From positions 37,677,829-37,741,828 of the forward strand of contig OX387187.1 of the NCBI GenBank assembly GCA_947561395.2: 64,000 nucleotides of DNA, given 5' to 3'. Both the position numbers and the translations under genes were made by a program. Shown piece after piece: positions 9,374 through 20,200 of this stretch (within the stretch, counting starts at the first letter, position 1; every line of letters begins with the position of its first letter). The notes beneath the pieces are model-generated. The model was not told the DNA's origin. It saw only the letters and a program-made list of their open reading frames with translations, and did no database searches. The DNA is from Buxus sempervirens. Its lineage: Eukaryota; Streptophyta; Magnoliopsida; Buxales; Buxaceae.

Positions 9374-10660
9374 AATGTTCACTGCGCATCCAACTAGTTC
9401 CTTGGTGCGGGGAGGTACCCCACCCCGTGGGCTTCGCTCCGCCCACAGGGGCCCCGGGTACCTCCCCTTGGACCCAGCATATTGAGCTAGTCTCTCCTTA
9501 ATAAGTGTCAAACTCGTGTATTTTTCTGTGATTATTTCTAGATGTAAGTGCCATTTCCGAACCGAACCGGATGAACCAACAGGGTTTCCGGGTCACCCGG
9601 AAACCCAACATGGGACTTGGACCCTCGGTCCAACTTGATTTCCAGTGGGTCTTCCAACGGGGCCCACCCGGGCCAATAAACATGTATGCATGCAACTTAA
9701 TTAAGAATTTAAGATAAGCAAAATTAACCGATTAAACCGGGCGGGCCAAACCTAAGGCGGCCCACTCGAACTAGACTTGTGAAATTGATGCATGAATTGC
9801 GTGGTTTGGCCGAGACCAAGGGCAAGGGCCTACCGGTCCCGCCAAAGCCCACCAACCGAACCAAGGAAGGGTGCAAACCCTAACTTCTGGTAACTTGGGC
9901 TTACAGGCTCAGATTTGGACTACGGGCCCCAAGCCCAGTGTCCAACTCACTTTGGCAAAATTAAAAAGATAAATCCAATAAAATTATTTGGCCACCATGT
10001 GGGCCCACCTAAGGGGCCCACAAACCAATCTGGCCAACCTTTGCATGGAAAACACTTAATCTTCAAATCTGAATCTAAAGAAAAATAAATGCACTTAACC
10101 AAAGCCCAAAGGACCTCCTAGGATAGACCAAGGCCCACAAGGGCACACGGGCTTGACTAAGCCAACCAAGGACACCGTGGGCCTTCCAACGAGGCCCACC
10201 CAACCAGACTCAGATTACCTAATTAATCAAGATAAAAGCAATTAAAGGGACCCACACCACCCAGGTGGTCCCGCCAGACTTAACCAAACTGCATATCGGA
10301 TTAGGAATCAGGTGAGACCAAAGTGAGCTGACTCAAACCAGGATAAACCTAAAGGACCCATCACCCGACGGGGTGGACCGGGGTGTCTACGGACTTCCCC
10401 GGACCGCAACTGAGACCCTACTTAGAATCTCAAAGCCGCAGACCAAAAGCCCTAATAGACAAGGTTAGGCACCCAGGTGTCCGCCTGCACCCCATCAGGC
10501 GGTGGCGACTCCGAATTTCCCCGTACCCGCGTTTCCCACCCGCGCACACCACAAATTTGCTATGTGCGTAGCACTCAGTCCCCTATTTAACATTTAAAAG
10601 ATCCATTTTTGACAAAACAAAATTTCAGGTCAGAATGTTTTAAGTTTGCTTTATACTTTA

Positions 10661-10889
10661 CTAGGGGACTACACGCGTGTAGCAAATTTGTGGGGCCCAT
10701 TTAGATAAATAGCCTGCTCTGATAAATATCATGTCATTCTAAATAGGTAATTACAATATGTTTAAATTTAAACGTGGGAAGAGTGGTATAGTGGGTGATT
10801 ATTTTGTTTGGAAAGATCAATGTTTTGGAAAAAAAAGAAAACCAGAATCTAAAGGGAATATTCCCTCTTCTCTTTACTAATAATATAGA
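10661..10889 (-). mobile_element. Intact small non-autonomous Helitron (229 bp)
   Basis: On the minus strand the element starts TCTATATTATTAGTAAAG and ends GCTACACGCGTGTAGTCCCCTAG, inserted between A (T10890 on +) and T (A10660 on +). CTACACGCGTGTAG is a perfect palindrome a few bases before the CTAG end, matching the 3' hairpin of Helitrons. It serves as the reference for the related split copy at 6556-10587. Confidence 0.78.
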
Positions 10890-11637
10890 TAGTACTATTT
10901 AATGATTTTGCTTTTTGAAAATTTAAACGTTGCAACATTTCGCATCTAATCATCCTAACTGGTTTCTCTTGTCGGGCCAAAGCATGGTTCATCAAAATCT
11001 TGGACCTTTTTAACTAGCTGGGCCTCATTTAAACTGACGGTGAGCATCTGGTAATCAACATAAAGTAGGGTTGAATGGTGGGTCAGGTTGACCAGACCAT
11101 CTTCACCTTAACTTTTGTTAGGACCCCGAGTGGACCAATGCTAGACGTGCCATGTTACATCCAGAGAAGATATTTGAAGATATTTTTTGCCTTGAAAATA
11201 AACATGTTTTGAACTATGTCTAACTCCATGTAATTAAGGTACATTTAAGGGTTTTATTATTATTTTCACAAAATTCAAATTCAATTCTTCAAACACCATG
11301 CCCCATATGAAACTTTTTAGAAGAATCAATCCCAAGTCTCCAAATATTTACTTCCCGGCACTTTAAAGTTAGACCCGGCATCTTTCTATTTACTTGTAGG
11401 ATAAGTAATTTTTAAATCAAAATGGAGAAAAAAAAAGACCAAATTTGTTAGAAAATAATATATAAAAAAACTGTCATTAATGTTTTCAAAATGCAGGCTT
11501 GAATCCAACCTATCATTTGAACTTTGAATAGGATTTTCCTACATGAAAACAATTAGGCTTTCTGGTAATATAGTCCACATGGTTACTTAAGTTATATTTT
11601 ACTTGACATTTTACATTGAATAACAATTTGATGAGAA
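10890..11637. other. Intergenic stretch, no gene seen
   Basis: A/T-rich sequence between two Helitron-like units. No open frame with a recognisable product and no element ends were found. Confidence 0.35.
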
Positions 11638-11832
11638 TGGAGGACTGCATGCGCTATGTGTAGAATATGACAGTAGGCCCCATTTAGAAAACACCTCACT
11701 CACATTCCATTCAATTTGGTTAGTTATACCGATATGACATAACTAACCTGTACAACAAGGAAAATCTAAGGTGAGATTTGAACATAGAATGTCAAGCTAG
11801 AATCTCCCTTGTTCTCTTTGTACTAGTATAGA
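11638..11832 (-). mobile_element. Decayed Helitron-like element, same family
   Basis: On the minus strand it begins TCTATACTAGTACAAAG and contains GGTTAGTTATGYCGATWTGGCATAA-type sequence also found inside the split Helitron (6880-6930 in reverse orientation). The 3' end ...ATAGCGCATGCAGTCCTCC has lost the CTRR motif. About 195 bp. Confidence 0.6.
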
Positions 11833-12018
11833 TGATTATAACTATCAAGGAAATTAATTTGTGAAGGATGTACCAATTTTTACTCATCCAATTATCATAA
11901 CAAATTTTATTTGTGTGTCATGATTTAATTAGACTATGTGAGACTTTTAAATTTAATAGTATGGATTGTTTATCTATTGTCATCGTATTCAATAAGAGAA
12001 GTGTTCACACCATCCTTC

Positions 12019-12068
12019 AAACTATTCCATATTATTGTTACCAAAAAAAAAAAACTATTCCAGATTAT
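12019..12068 (+). mobile_element. Ultra-short LINE 3'-end insertion with 17-bp TSD
   Basis: AAACTATTCCATATTAT (12019-12035) recurs as AAACTATTCCAGATTAT (12052-12068), one mismatch. Between them are 16 nt, TGTTACC plus an A-run. This fits a target-primed insertion of only the last bases of a LINE. The TACC(A)n tip matches the insertions at 1414 and 36008. Confidence 0.7.
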
Positions 12069-12133
12069 CTAAGTTGTGCCTAAACATTTGCAATTTAAAT
12101 AATCCTCATTGCTGGGTGTATATTGTGTATGAG

Positions 12134-12303
12134 TGTGAGATACTGGGATATATTTAGCGTTACCTCTATATTGCTTCCAAATGAAAAAGTGAAGGTTCAT
12201 ATATATAAGATTGTAACTCCATCAGAGCAGCGAGGCCTTTTAAGGCAAAACCATGAGATTTAATGGGGTAAAATAGATAATATCGTTGCTGACGGTGTTA
12301 TAG
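12134..12303 (+). repeat. TRIM-like LTR remnant, copy B
   Basis: It starts TGTGAGATACTGGG and contains AAAGTGAAGGTTCATATATATAAG, TTGTAACTCC, GCGAGGCCTTTTAAGGC and AATATCGTTGCTG, aligned in order with copy C at 18018. The 3' GTTACA is degraded to GTTATA. Confidence 0.55.
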
Positions 12304-12420
12304 TGATTGATCTCTACTTTTCCCTCTCTCTCTCCACAAAATTTTTTATTTTATGGTAATAAAAGAAAAGGAAATTGAACTTGCAATGCGAGTTGTAGCC
12401 CCCTTCAAGATAATCCTCCC

Positions 12421-12463
12421 TTTTTTTTTTCTTTTTTTTCTTTTTTTTCTTTTTTTTCTTTTG
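12421..12463 (+). repeat. Microsatellite (T8C)n
   Basis: A pyrimidine tract of T runs separated by single C at nine-base intervals. Located ~740 bp upstream of the VPS13 start codon. Confidence 0.85.
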
Positions 12464-13202
12464 ATGCATATTGATTATGAATTTATTAATAGTGATATGT
12501 TATGCTATAAGCTACTAAATATCCTTTGAAGTTTGATAAATTATGAATGCTTCCGCTTAAGTTTTTGTATTAACATTGACCTCCATCACATTTGTTGATT
12601 GTAACATATTCTTCCCTTAAGTGACAATAAGGTTTCCAAGTGGAGATGTTGACATTCATTAATTTTGGACCCTTCCTTTTTGCTATTGACACTTTACCCT
12701 TATTACAAGCCTTTTAAACTTCCTACTTTATCCTTTTACATGTTGAATATTATTCCACTGCACACATGCCTCCTTTTTAAGGTTGTGTTTAGGATTGCTT
12801 AATTAAGTGCTTAATTAAAATAGTAAAAGTGTTATAAAAAGCAAATTATGGAAGTGAGTGTTACTTTGACATTGTAAACGCTAGGGAATAAGTAGGTTTT
12901 TCGGGTCTGAACAGAGGTTTGTGTAATTTATTACAGTAAATTATAATTAACCTAACTGATGGCAATCTCGTAGATCATAGTGAACATGTGGCCACTTTAA
13001 CCTTTCTTAAGGCGGTTTAGCGAGTTCTCGTGGTAAGGACGTGGCGTTCGCACGGGGTCTTCTCTCTTGGTCATTCTCGTTATCGTTATTTTAAATGGAG
13101 CGTCGGAAACTAGTCCTTTTTCAAGTTTTTCTTGTAGCAGGCGTTTCTGAATTTGTTCTTCTTCTCCTGTGATCACACAAAGATTTCCAGGATTCATAGA
13201 AG
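12464..13202 (+). promoter_or_regulatory. 5' flank and presumed 5' UTR of the VPS13 gene
   Basis: The region upstream of the VPS13 ATG contains no other gene. The last ~200 bases are relatively GC-rich with pyrimidine-rich TTCTTCTTCTCC, as in plant 5' UTRs. No TATA box could be placed with confidence. An ORF on the minus strand here (12997-13197) resembles nothing and is not called. Confidence 0.35.
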
Positions 13203-15364
13203 ATGTTGGAGGATCAGGTCGCTTTGCTGTTGCAGAATTATCTAGGAAATTACGTTAAAGGTCTCAACAAAGAGGCTCTCAAGATCAGCGTTTGGCGAGG
13301 TTTGATTCGGGTTTCTCTTATTCTGCATTTCTAGTTTTATTCTTTTGTTTCAGATTCGTTTTTGTCGTCTTAATTCCTTTTAAGGTTATGTGAAAGCCGT
13401 TAGTTTGATCAATTTCTTCATTGATATTTTAGGTTAGAATCACTCTGCTAACCTAATGATTAGTGTTATTACTCATTAGGTTAGAATTATAGTTAGATTT
13501 CTCTGTCATAAGATGCTTGTGGAGATGATATTTGAATCTACTACACCTAAATTTCTGCTTATCAAGATGACATGATCCTTTATATGTTATAAACTGATGA
13601 TTATGTAGAACGGAAGTTTGGAAATATAAATCGACTTGGATAGTTGAGGTTGAGCTCTTTGTGACAGAAATGTTGTCTCATAGTAATCTTCATGGTGGTG
13701 GCTCTCAAAGATTTTGGTAGAATCACTACATTGTGCTGAACAATACCCTCTCTATGATTTCTCAAGCAGCTGTCATTTTTTTATGGGTAATAATAGGAAT
13801 TAGATTAAATCAAGAGAAGAAAACAGTCCAGAGAAAATGTACACCAAAAGTGTACAGGAGAAAAGAAGAGGAACAAGGCTTCTACAAATCCTTTAAGCAG
13901 GTGTGTCATTTAAGGAGCTGACCAAACGATTGTGTGCGTGGGTACACAAAACTAAGTTATTTTTTATTCTTACCTGCTATTCCCATTGTGATAACAAAAG
14001 AGAACTTTATGGAATGCTACATGTGCACATACACACACTATTGTATATGAACACATGAATACACAAGCGTGCGCACACACACTGGGAAAACTGACATACA
14101 AATCTGAAGCCCAGTCTAGCCACTGTTTCTAGTTGCAACACTTCCAATCTTATTGGAAATGGTTTATTCCCATGGTTTCTAAATACTAAATTCAAAACTT
14201 GGTTGCTCTAGTATTTATACTTAACATTTTGTACCCATGTCATGCTTTGACATTTCAATGGAGAGGGCTTGTCCTTCTGCTCTTGGAAAATATAATTACT
14301 TCAATTTCTCTTATGTTGTAGCCCAAGTATTTGTACTTACCATCCCATAATCATATCATATTTTGACACTTGATGGAGAGTGCATGAGCTTCTGCTATTG
14401 GAAACATAGTCGTTTCAATTGCTATTTACCCATGAGCCCACTCAGCTTTTTTCACTTCTCTGAACTTGTAGTCCCCCAACTCCCTGAGGCTTTTGACTTG
14501 TTTAAAAAATTAGGGATTTGGTTTTGATGGAATGATAGTTTATTTTATTTTTTATCAGAAAAGAGGGGAAAAAAAACACCATTATATGGTTTGCAGTGCT
14601 GACCTTTCTCCTATTTATGAACCATGTTTTCCACGATTTTCTATATTGTGCTTTTGTTCTTGAAGCACCATTGTATGTTTTCCATGAGTTTCTATATTGT
14701 GCTTTTGTTCTATAACAGCATTTCACTTTATGTTTGTTTTTTTACCCTTCTGCTAGCGGGATTGTTGTTCATTTCCTGTTATTGCTTGAAATGGGAACAC
14801 AGGTGATGTAGAACTGAAAAATATGCAATTGAAGCCGGAGGCCCTTAATGCATTGAAGTTGCCTGTTAAGGTTAAGGCAGGGTTTCTTGGATCAGTTAAA
14901 CTTAAGGTTTGCAGTTTCGATCTTTCTCATTTTTATTGGATAAAAAATTATGTATGTTCAGATTATTTAGCATAATGTACTGTGATTATTTATTTATTTA
15001 TCTTTTCACATTTTGGTGTTATCTGAATATTGGCATTTTCCTGTGAATTTTAAATTTTTTGTCATGTTTCTCTACTTCTAGGTTCCCTGGAGTAGGTTAG
15101 GACAGGATCCAGTTTTAGTTTACCTGGACCATATATGCGTATTAGTTGAACCTTCAACCCAAGTTGAGGGTTCTAGTGCTGATGCAGTCCAAGAAGCTAA
15201 AAAACAAAGAATACGTGTAAGGGCCTTGTTTATTGCATGGATGTTGGTATATTGTGCTCAATCATTGTATTCTTATATTCTTGAATTCAGAATGATTGTT
15301 TCTGTTGCAACAGGAAATGGAAATGAAGCTGTTGGAGAGTACACATCAGTTAAAATCTGAGATG
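13203..15364 (+). other. VPS13 exons 1-4: chorein N-terminal domain
   Basis: These exons encode residues 1-129. They contain [39 protein letters not shown] and [14 protein letters not shown], the conserved chorein_N order that caps the lipid groove and in fungi and animals contacts the ER side. A short charged linker ([17 protein letters not shown]) follows in exons 3-4. Confidence 0.9.
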
Positions 15365-17166
15365 GTATGCTCTTAGTTAAGTCTTTGACTTTTTGTGACT
15401 ATAAAGCATGGCTTCAATGATGCTGGAATTGTGTGTAACTGAGGTTTATACTAAATTTATCTTTTCTCCCTTAGATTCATGTTGTTGCAGTGCAATTTTG
15501 TCAGTATAGAAATATCAATTTTTTTGTTTAATTTGAGGTATCTTCTTAATCTTGTTTGTGTATTCTCTTTCAATATAATTTACACTGATCCCGGAGTCCT
15601 GTCATGGAAGCATGGTGGGAAATATCACGTTGATTCTACATATTGGTTAATAAAAAAATGGATATTTGTCGACTTGTACTAGATATGCATTGAAGTGCTG
15701 TAAAATTCATGGATATAGTTGATATGCATGGAAATGGTGGATGTTTAATATGTAATTTATTATTATGGAAAGATAAGCTGAAAAAAATTGATACATGTTT
15801 TGCTTATATCTACACACATAATATATATTAATGTGAAAAGAAATAGTTATGTATGTATGTGCATGGAAACTTGGTAACAGTCTACTGAATGTAAAAAGAG
15901 ACTATATAGTATAGTATGTCAAATAAACTAATATATGTTAGTGTAACAAATAATTCATTCATATTTAGTGGAATATATCAATTACCTATAATTAATAAGA
16001 GAATCAGTTTCAATTTTGAACATATGTGTGTACGTTTAACTTTTCTTACAATTAACAAGATGTAATCAGTTTAAACTTTCATGATATTTGATTGCACTTT
16101 CAACCATCAACAAATGAATTCAAGATCTATTAGGATTACATATAACAAAGAAGAATATTCTTGTTATTTGATACAATGTCATAAGCAATACAGAATGTGT
16201 TAGTAAAAAATCTTTCTCCTAATAATCACCAAGTAGCATATTATGCAGACACTGAATCTGCTGCCAATTGGACGCCTACTTAATGTAGTTTTGATGCCAT
16301 GTTGTGATGAATAGGATGGATCATTTGCTTATGTGATGAAGAATATGATGATGATTCCTCATGGCTATGCTCATATCTAAAATTGAATTGATATGAAGAA
16401 GCATTTTTATAGTAAGGCTTATCCATCCGTAGGTTGATAATATGATCCCTTATGGTCAACTTGTAGTCATACTATGATGAACCGATGAAGACCCTCATAG
16501 TTATAATCAATGTTCTCATTGCCCACAAAATTTTGCCTGTGCCAGTTGATAGTGGAATGGAATTGAAAGGATCCCATTGGTGTATAAAAAACCCCCAAAT
16601 TTCGTCCAGCACTGGTGGCGTTTTCTTGTCAGATGAAATCTACATAGTTTTGACAGAATGCTTTGCATGCCTTTCATACGAACAGATTCCACATGGTATG
16701 CGCTATATTTTGTGCGGAATCTTTAGAATGAAGAGGAAAAAAGGTGAAAAGGAAGGGGGGAAGAGAGAGGGAGAGTATCTTAGTGTTGCTTTATTCGTTT
16801 CCATGTCTTTTATCAAAAGAGAGAGAAGCTCAGTTTTTTTGTCCAAAGGGGGGGGGGGGGGGAGAAGTTGTGGTGAGGTGTACTTTATCTCTAAGTCTAC
16901 TTCATTTGTAAAAAACGAAGGAAATAATATTAGAAGGTGGAAAGGGGGGAGATTTGAAGGAGAGAGACTGAGAGAGAAGGGGGAAAGTTCCTTTTTTTGG
17001 GGGGGGGGGGGGGGGGGTGGGGTGTTGTGTGTTTTGGCGTATATGCTTCTGCCTCCTTTGTCATTATTGAGTCCATTTTTTCTATCAAATCGTGAGTGAA
17101 GGCATAAAAGAGGAGTAGGTACTTAATATCCTTATTTTGTGAATGTATGTATGTGTACACACACTC

Positions 17167-17217
<51 letters not shown>

Positions 17218-20200
17218 CTAGTATAGAAATTTTTTAGAATTTTTAATAATCTTTTAATTTATTTACTTTCTAGAAATTTTCAACGGTCGAAATGTAGTGG
17301 CACGAGTGGCGTGTTTGCGAAATTTTGGTGAAATGACACAATGGCCCCTTAGTGAAACAACATTGAAGTTGGGACGACGAACCTTGGTTGTAAGTTATAA
17401 CTAAAGGCAAATCTCCTGGACCTCAGATTCAGTTCTAAATATACATAAACGGCCAATATTAGTCATATCTGCTCCATGTGCTATGACATCCAATCCATGT
17501 ATTTGTTGGGTATTGTCATTTCTTTGTTTTTCGTGTATTGAATGATATTAATATTTGCATAGTTGGTGTTGATATTAACTTGGGATTGAAGGTTGTCTTC
17601 AAGGGTCCCTATGATCATCATTTTGATGATCCTCATCATCATTCCCATTTTCACCCCCAGCATGTTCATTATTACCATTAATAGGACAAATGATATCACT
17701 ATTCTCCTAATCTCATGGTGATGTAATCATAGCATATGGAGTTGAGGGCTTGATTCTAAGAAAATATGTCTTTTCAGGTGGACATCTTAATATCTTATCA
17801 CATACAAAAGCTTTGGTATTTGGCGGGTTTTTTTGTCACCTACTTCCAAACACATGAAAATAATTTTAGAAGTCTCCGTTGCTTAGATTTCTTTTTTAGA
17901 AAAGGTTTCAAAATGTTATTTAGTAAAGTGATATTATTAGTTATAATAAAGTTTATCATTAACCTTTTGATGCTTAGATTAAGGCCTCCTCTATAACATA
18001 CTGAATCATGAGGCTAATGTGAGATCTCGGAATCCCACATTGCTCTGTTAGGAGAAAGTGAAGGTTAATATATGTAGGCTTGTGATTTTCTCAAGCAACA
18101 AGGCCTTTTGAGGTAAAATCTAGGAGCAAAACTGTGAGGTTCAATGGGCCAAAGTTGACAATATCGTTGCTGGTGGGATCGGGTTGTTACACTAAGTATC
18201 CAATTATGGTTATTATGTAAAATCGGTCAACCTGTTTGACTTATAAATTTTCCTCTTGACAATCTCTCTCTCCAAAGTTTTGTACCATTAGTTCAATGTT
18301 GTGCACAACACTTGGAGTTCAATAGAGATATTTCCTCTTCTGAATCTCTAATTCTCCATCTTCCTTACGTGAAGTTTGTTTTTAGTGACAATTCGAACAA
18401 AATATTGCTCTTCATCCGCATCATAATCTTATATGTCAATATAAGTTGGTATTTTTTTTTTACCAGTAAGTAATGGATATTTTATATATTAGAAATAAAG
18501 TGTACAGGTACACAAACTGTGTACTAGTATAGAGACACTTAGGGGTGCTAATTGGGTCGGCCTGGCACGACATGGGCACGTTTAGCCCGTGCTTGCCGGG
18601 CATGGCATGGCCCACCGTGGAAACGGGCCGTGCTGTGTTCGGCTCGTTTATCAATATGCCCGGCACGGCCAACGGCACGGCAGAGGGTGGGTCGTGCCAT
18701 GCATTGGCGGGGCCACACATAAAAATTAAAAAAAAAAAAAAGTATTAAATAAGGTTTAAAAAAAAAACCATTTATGTAGCATACATGTTCTGTAAAACCT
18801 TCTTTACTTTTCTCTTGCAGACTTTAACATGAATGGCACGTAAACAACTCTTAAAAATGCAACAAAACTTACATATTGGTGAACCATGCCAAGACGAGGA
18901 GTTGCAAAGGTGTTACTTGCGTCGATTACTGCTTGATTTTCCAAGCAATAATTGACGCAAGTAACACTTCTGCAACTTCTATGTAGACATGAGGAGGCAG
19001 AAATGAAGAAAGAAAAAAATGATGATTTTGTAAGAGCCTTGTTTAAAGATTTGCCAGGGTCGGGCTCAGTGATGCGCCCATATGAGAACTTTGTCTTTGC
19101 CGGCCATTGGCAAAATCTCTAAACATGATTCTAAGAGGAAAATGAAAAATTAATAAAAAAAATTGATAACTTTCTTAGAGTCTTGTTAAGAGATTTGCTA
19201 ATGGTCAGCTTAGGGACGCCCCCATTTGAGTACTCTGCCGAGTCTGCCGGCCATTGGCCAAATCTCTCAACAGGACTCTAAGAAAGTAAGAAGAGAAGAG
19301 ATGAGAAGAGGTGTGGTTTGCAGTGGGAAAGGTTAGGCTTATTTGTAGAAAACTAAAAGTGGCTTTTTACCGCCTCTATCCTTAAATATGGCTGTTGGGA
19401 GGGTAGAAATGGTCATTTATAGTCAATTACAAGTATACCCCCTAATATGGCTGCTGGGGGTAAAATTGTAAAAAAAAGAAAAAGCACTTTTTGGGGTAAA
19501 AAAGGGTAGCCAAATGATTAGCCGTTTTTCGGGTGCCTGTCGTTGGGCCAGCACGCAGCCATGGCCCGTTGGGCCGCCGTTCCTGGCAGGCCCGGCCCCT
19601 TAGGCACAGCACGGCCTGCTTGGGGGTCACGGGCACATTTTAAGCGTGATGGGCCTTGCCGGCCCGGTCAGATAAGCAACCCTAGAGACACTACATCTGA
19701 CTAAATACAGAGTAACATCTAGATCAAAGAGGGACTTTGCCATCTTCCTTCATACCCCTACATCCAGATCATAAAAATTATTACATAACAAGAAGTCTTC
19801 AATGGAGATGTTAACTCCTGCTGGTTGACCTAACAACCAACTATGCATCAACTTCAAAACAGCTCGTTCCAACGTTGATTCTTTGCTTTCCGAGTTCTTA
19901 AAGATCCTCCTCTTCCTTTCGCCCCATATCTCCCAAGTGATTGTTGCAGGAGCCAAGTTCCAACTGATATCGCCACATGTTTTTCCTTTTCTCCATCCCC
20001 ATGCTTCTACAGCTAGACTATACTCCTTAGGATGCACCCATGCTACTTTCAACCTCTGGAAAATAGCCCCCCATAATTTTATAGTACCTTTGCAATGCAG
20101 TAACAAGTGTGCTACACTTTATTCCTCCATTTTGCATATGCTGCACCTGTTAGGAAGATGCCACCCCCACTCTTCAAGTGGTCCACTGTCAAAATCTTTT

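Larger units (their letters stand above)
6965..10553. mobile_element. Candidate 3.6-kb solo LTR inserted in a Helitron
   Basis: The block from TGTAAGCACC (6970) to CCGCGCACA (ending 10548) is bounded by TG...CA and flanked by TCACA (6965-6969) and CCACA (10549-10553), a 5-bp duplication with one mismatch. Removing block plus one repeat restores a sequence that aligns with the uninterrupted Helitron relative at 10661-10889. Inside are a 147-bp satellite (7095-7755), a TATA motif at 8106, CG-rich segments, a G18 run and, near the right end, GGTGGCGACTCC, reminiscent of the region next to the primer-binding site in Ty3/gypsy Tat/Ogre-type elements. No gag-pol frame was found. It could be a solo LTR or a larger chimeric fragment. 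Confidence 0.55.
6556..10587 (+). mobile_element. Split Helitron hosting another Helitron and a 3.6-kb LTR-like block
   Basis: If the two inserts are removed, bases up to 6565 join to 6802 and give TCTATATATACTAATATAAAG, a typical plant Helitron 5' end (start at 6556 or 6562). Likewise ...TCCTCACA joins AATTTGCTATGTGCG at ~10554, as in the intact relative at 10661-10889 (...CCCCACAAATTTGCTACACGCG). The 3' end has a hairpin-prone stretch and TCCCCTAT-T at 10581-10587, close to the canonical CTRR-T. The original element was only ~200 bp and non-autonomous. The interpretation rests on the reconstructed joints and on family similarity. Confidence 0.6.

Noticed and set aside
16485..17099. 204-codon frame on +
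   Set aside because: Its second half is translated poly-G and purine repeats (Gly/Arg/Glu runs), and the start has no recognisable domain. It lies inside VPS13 intron 4.
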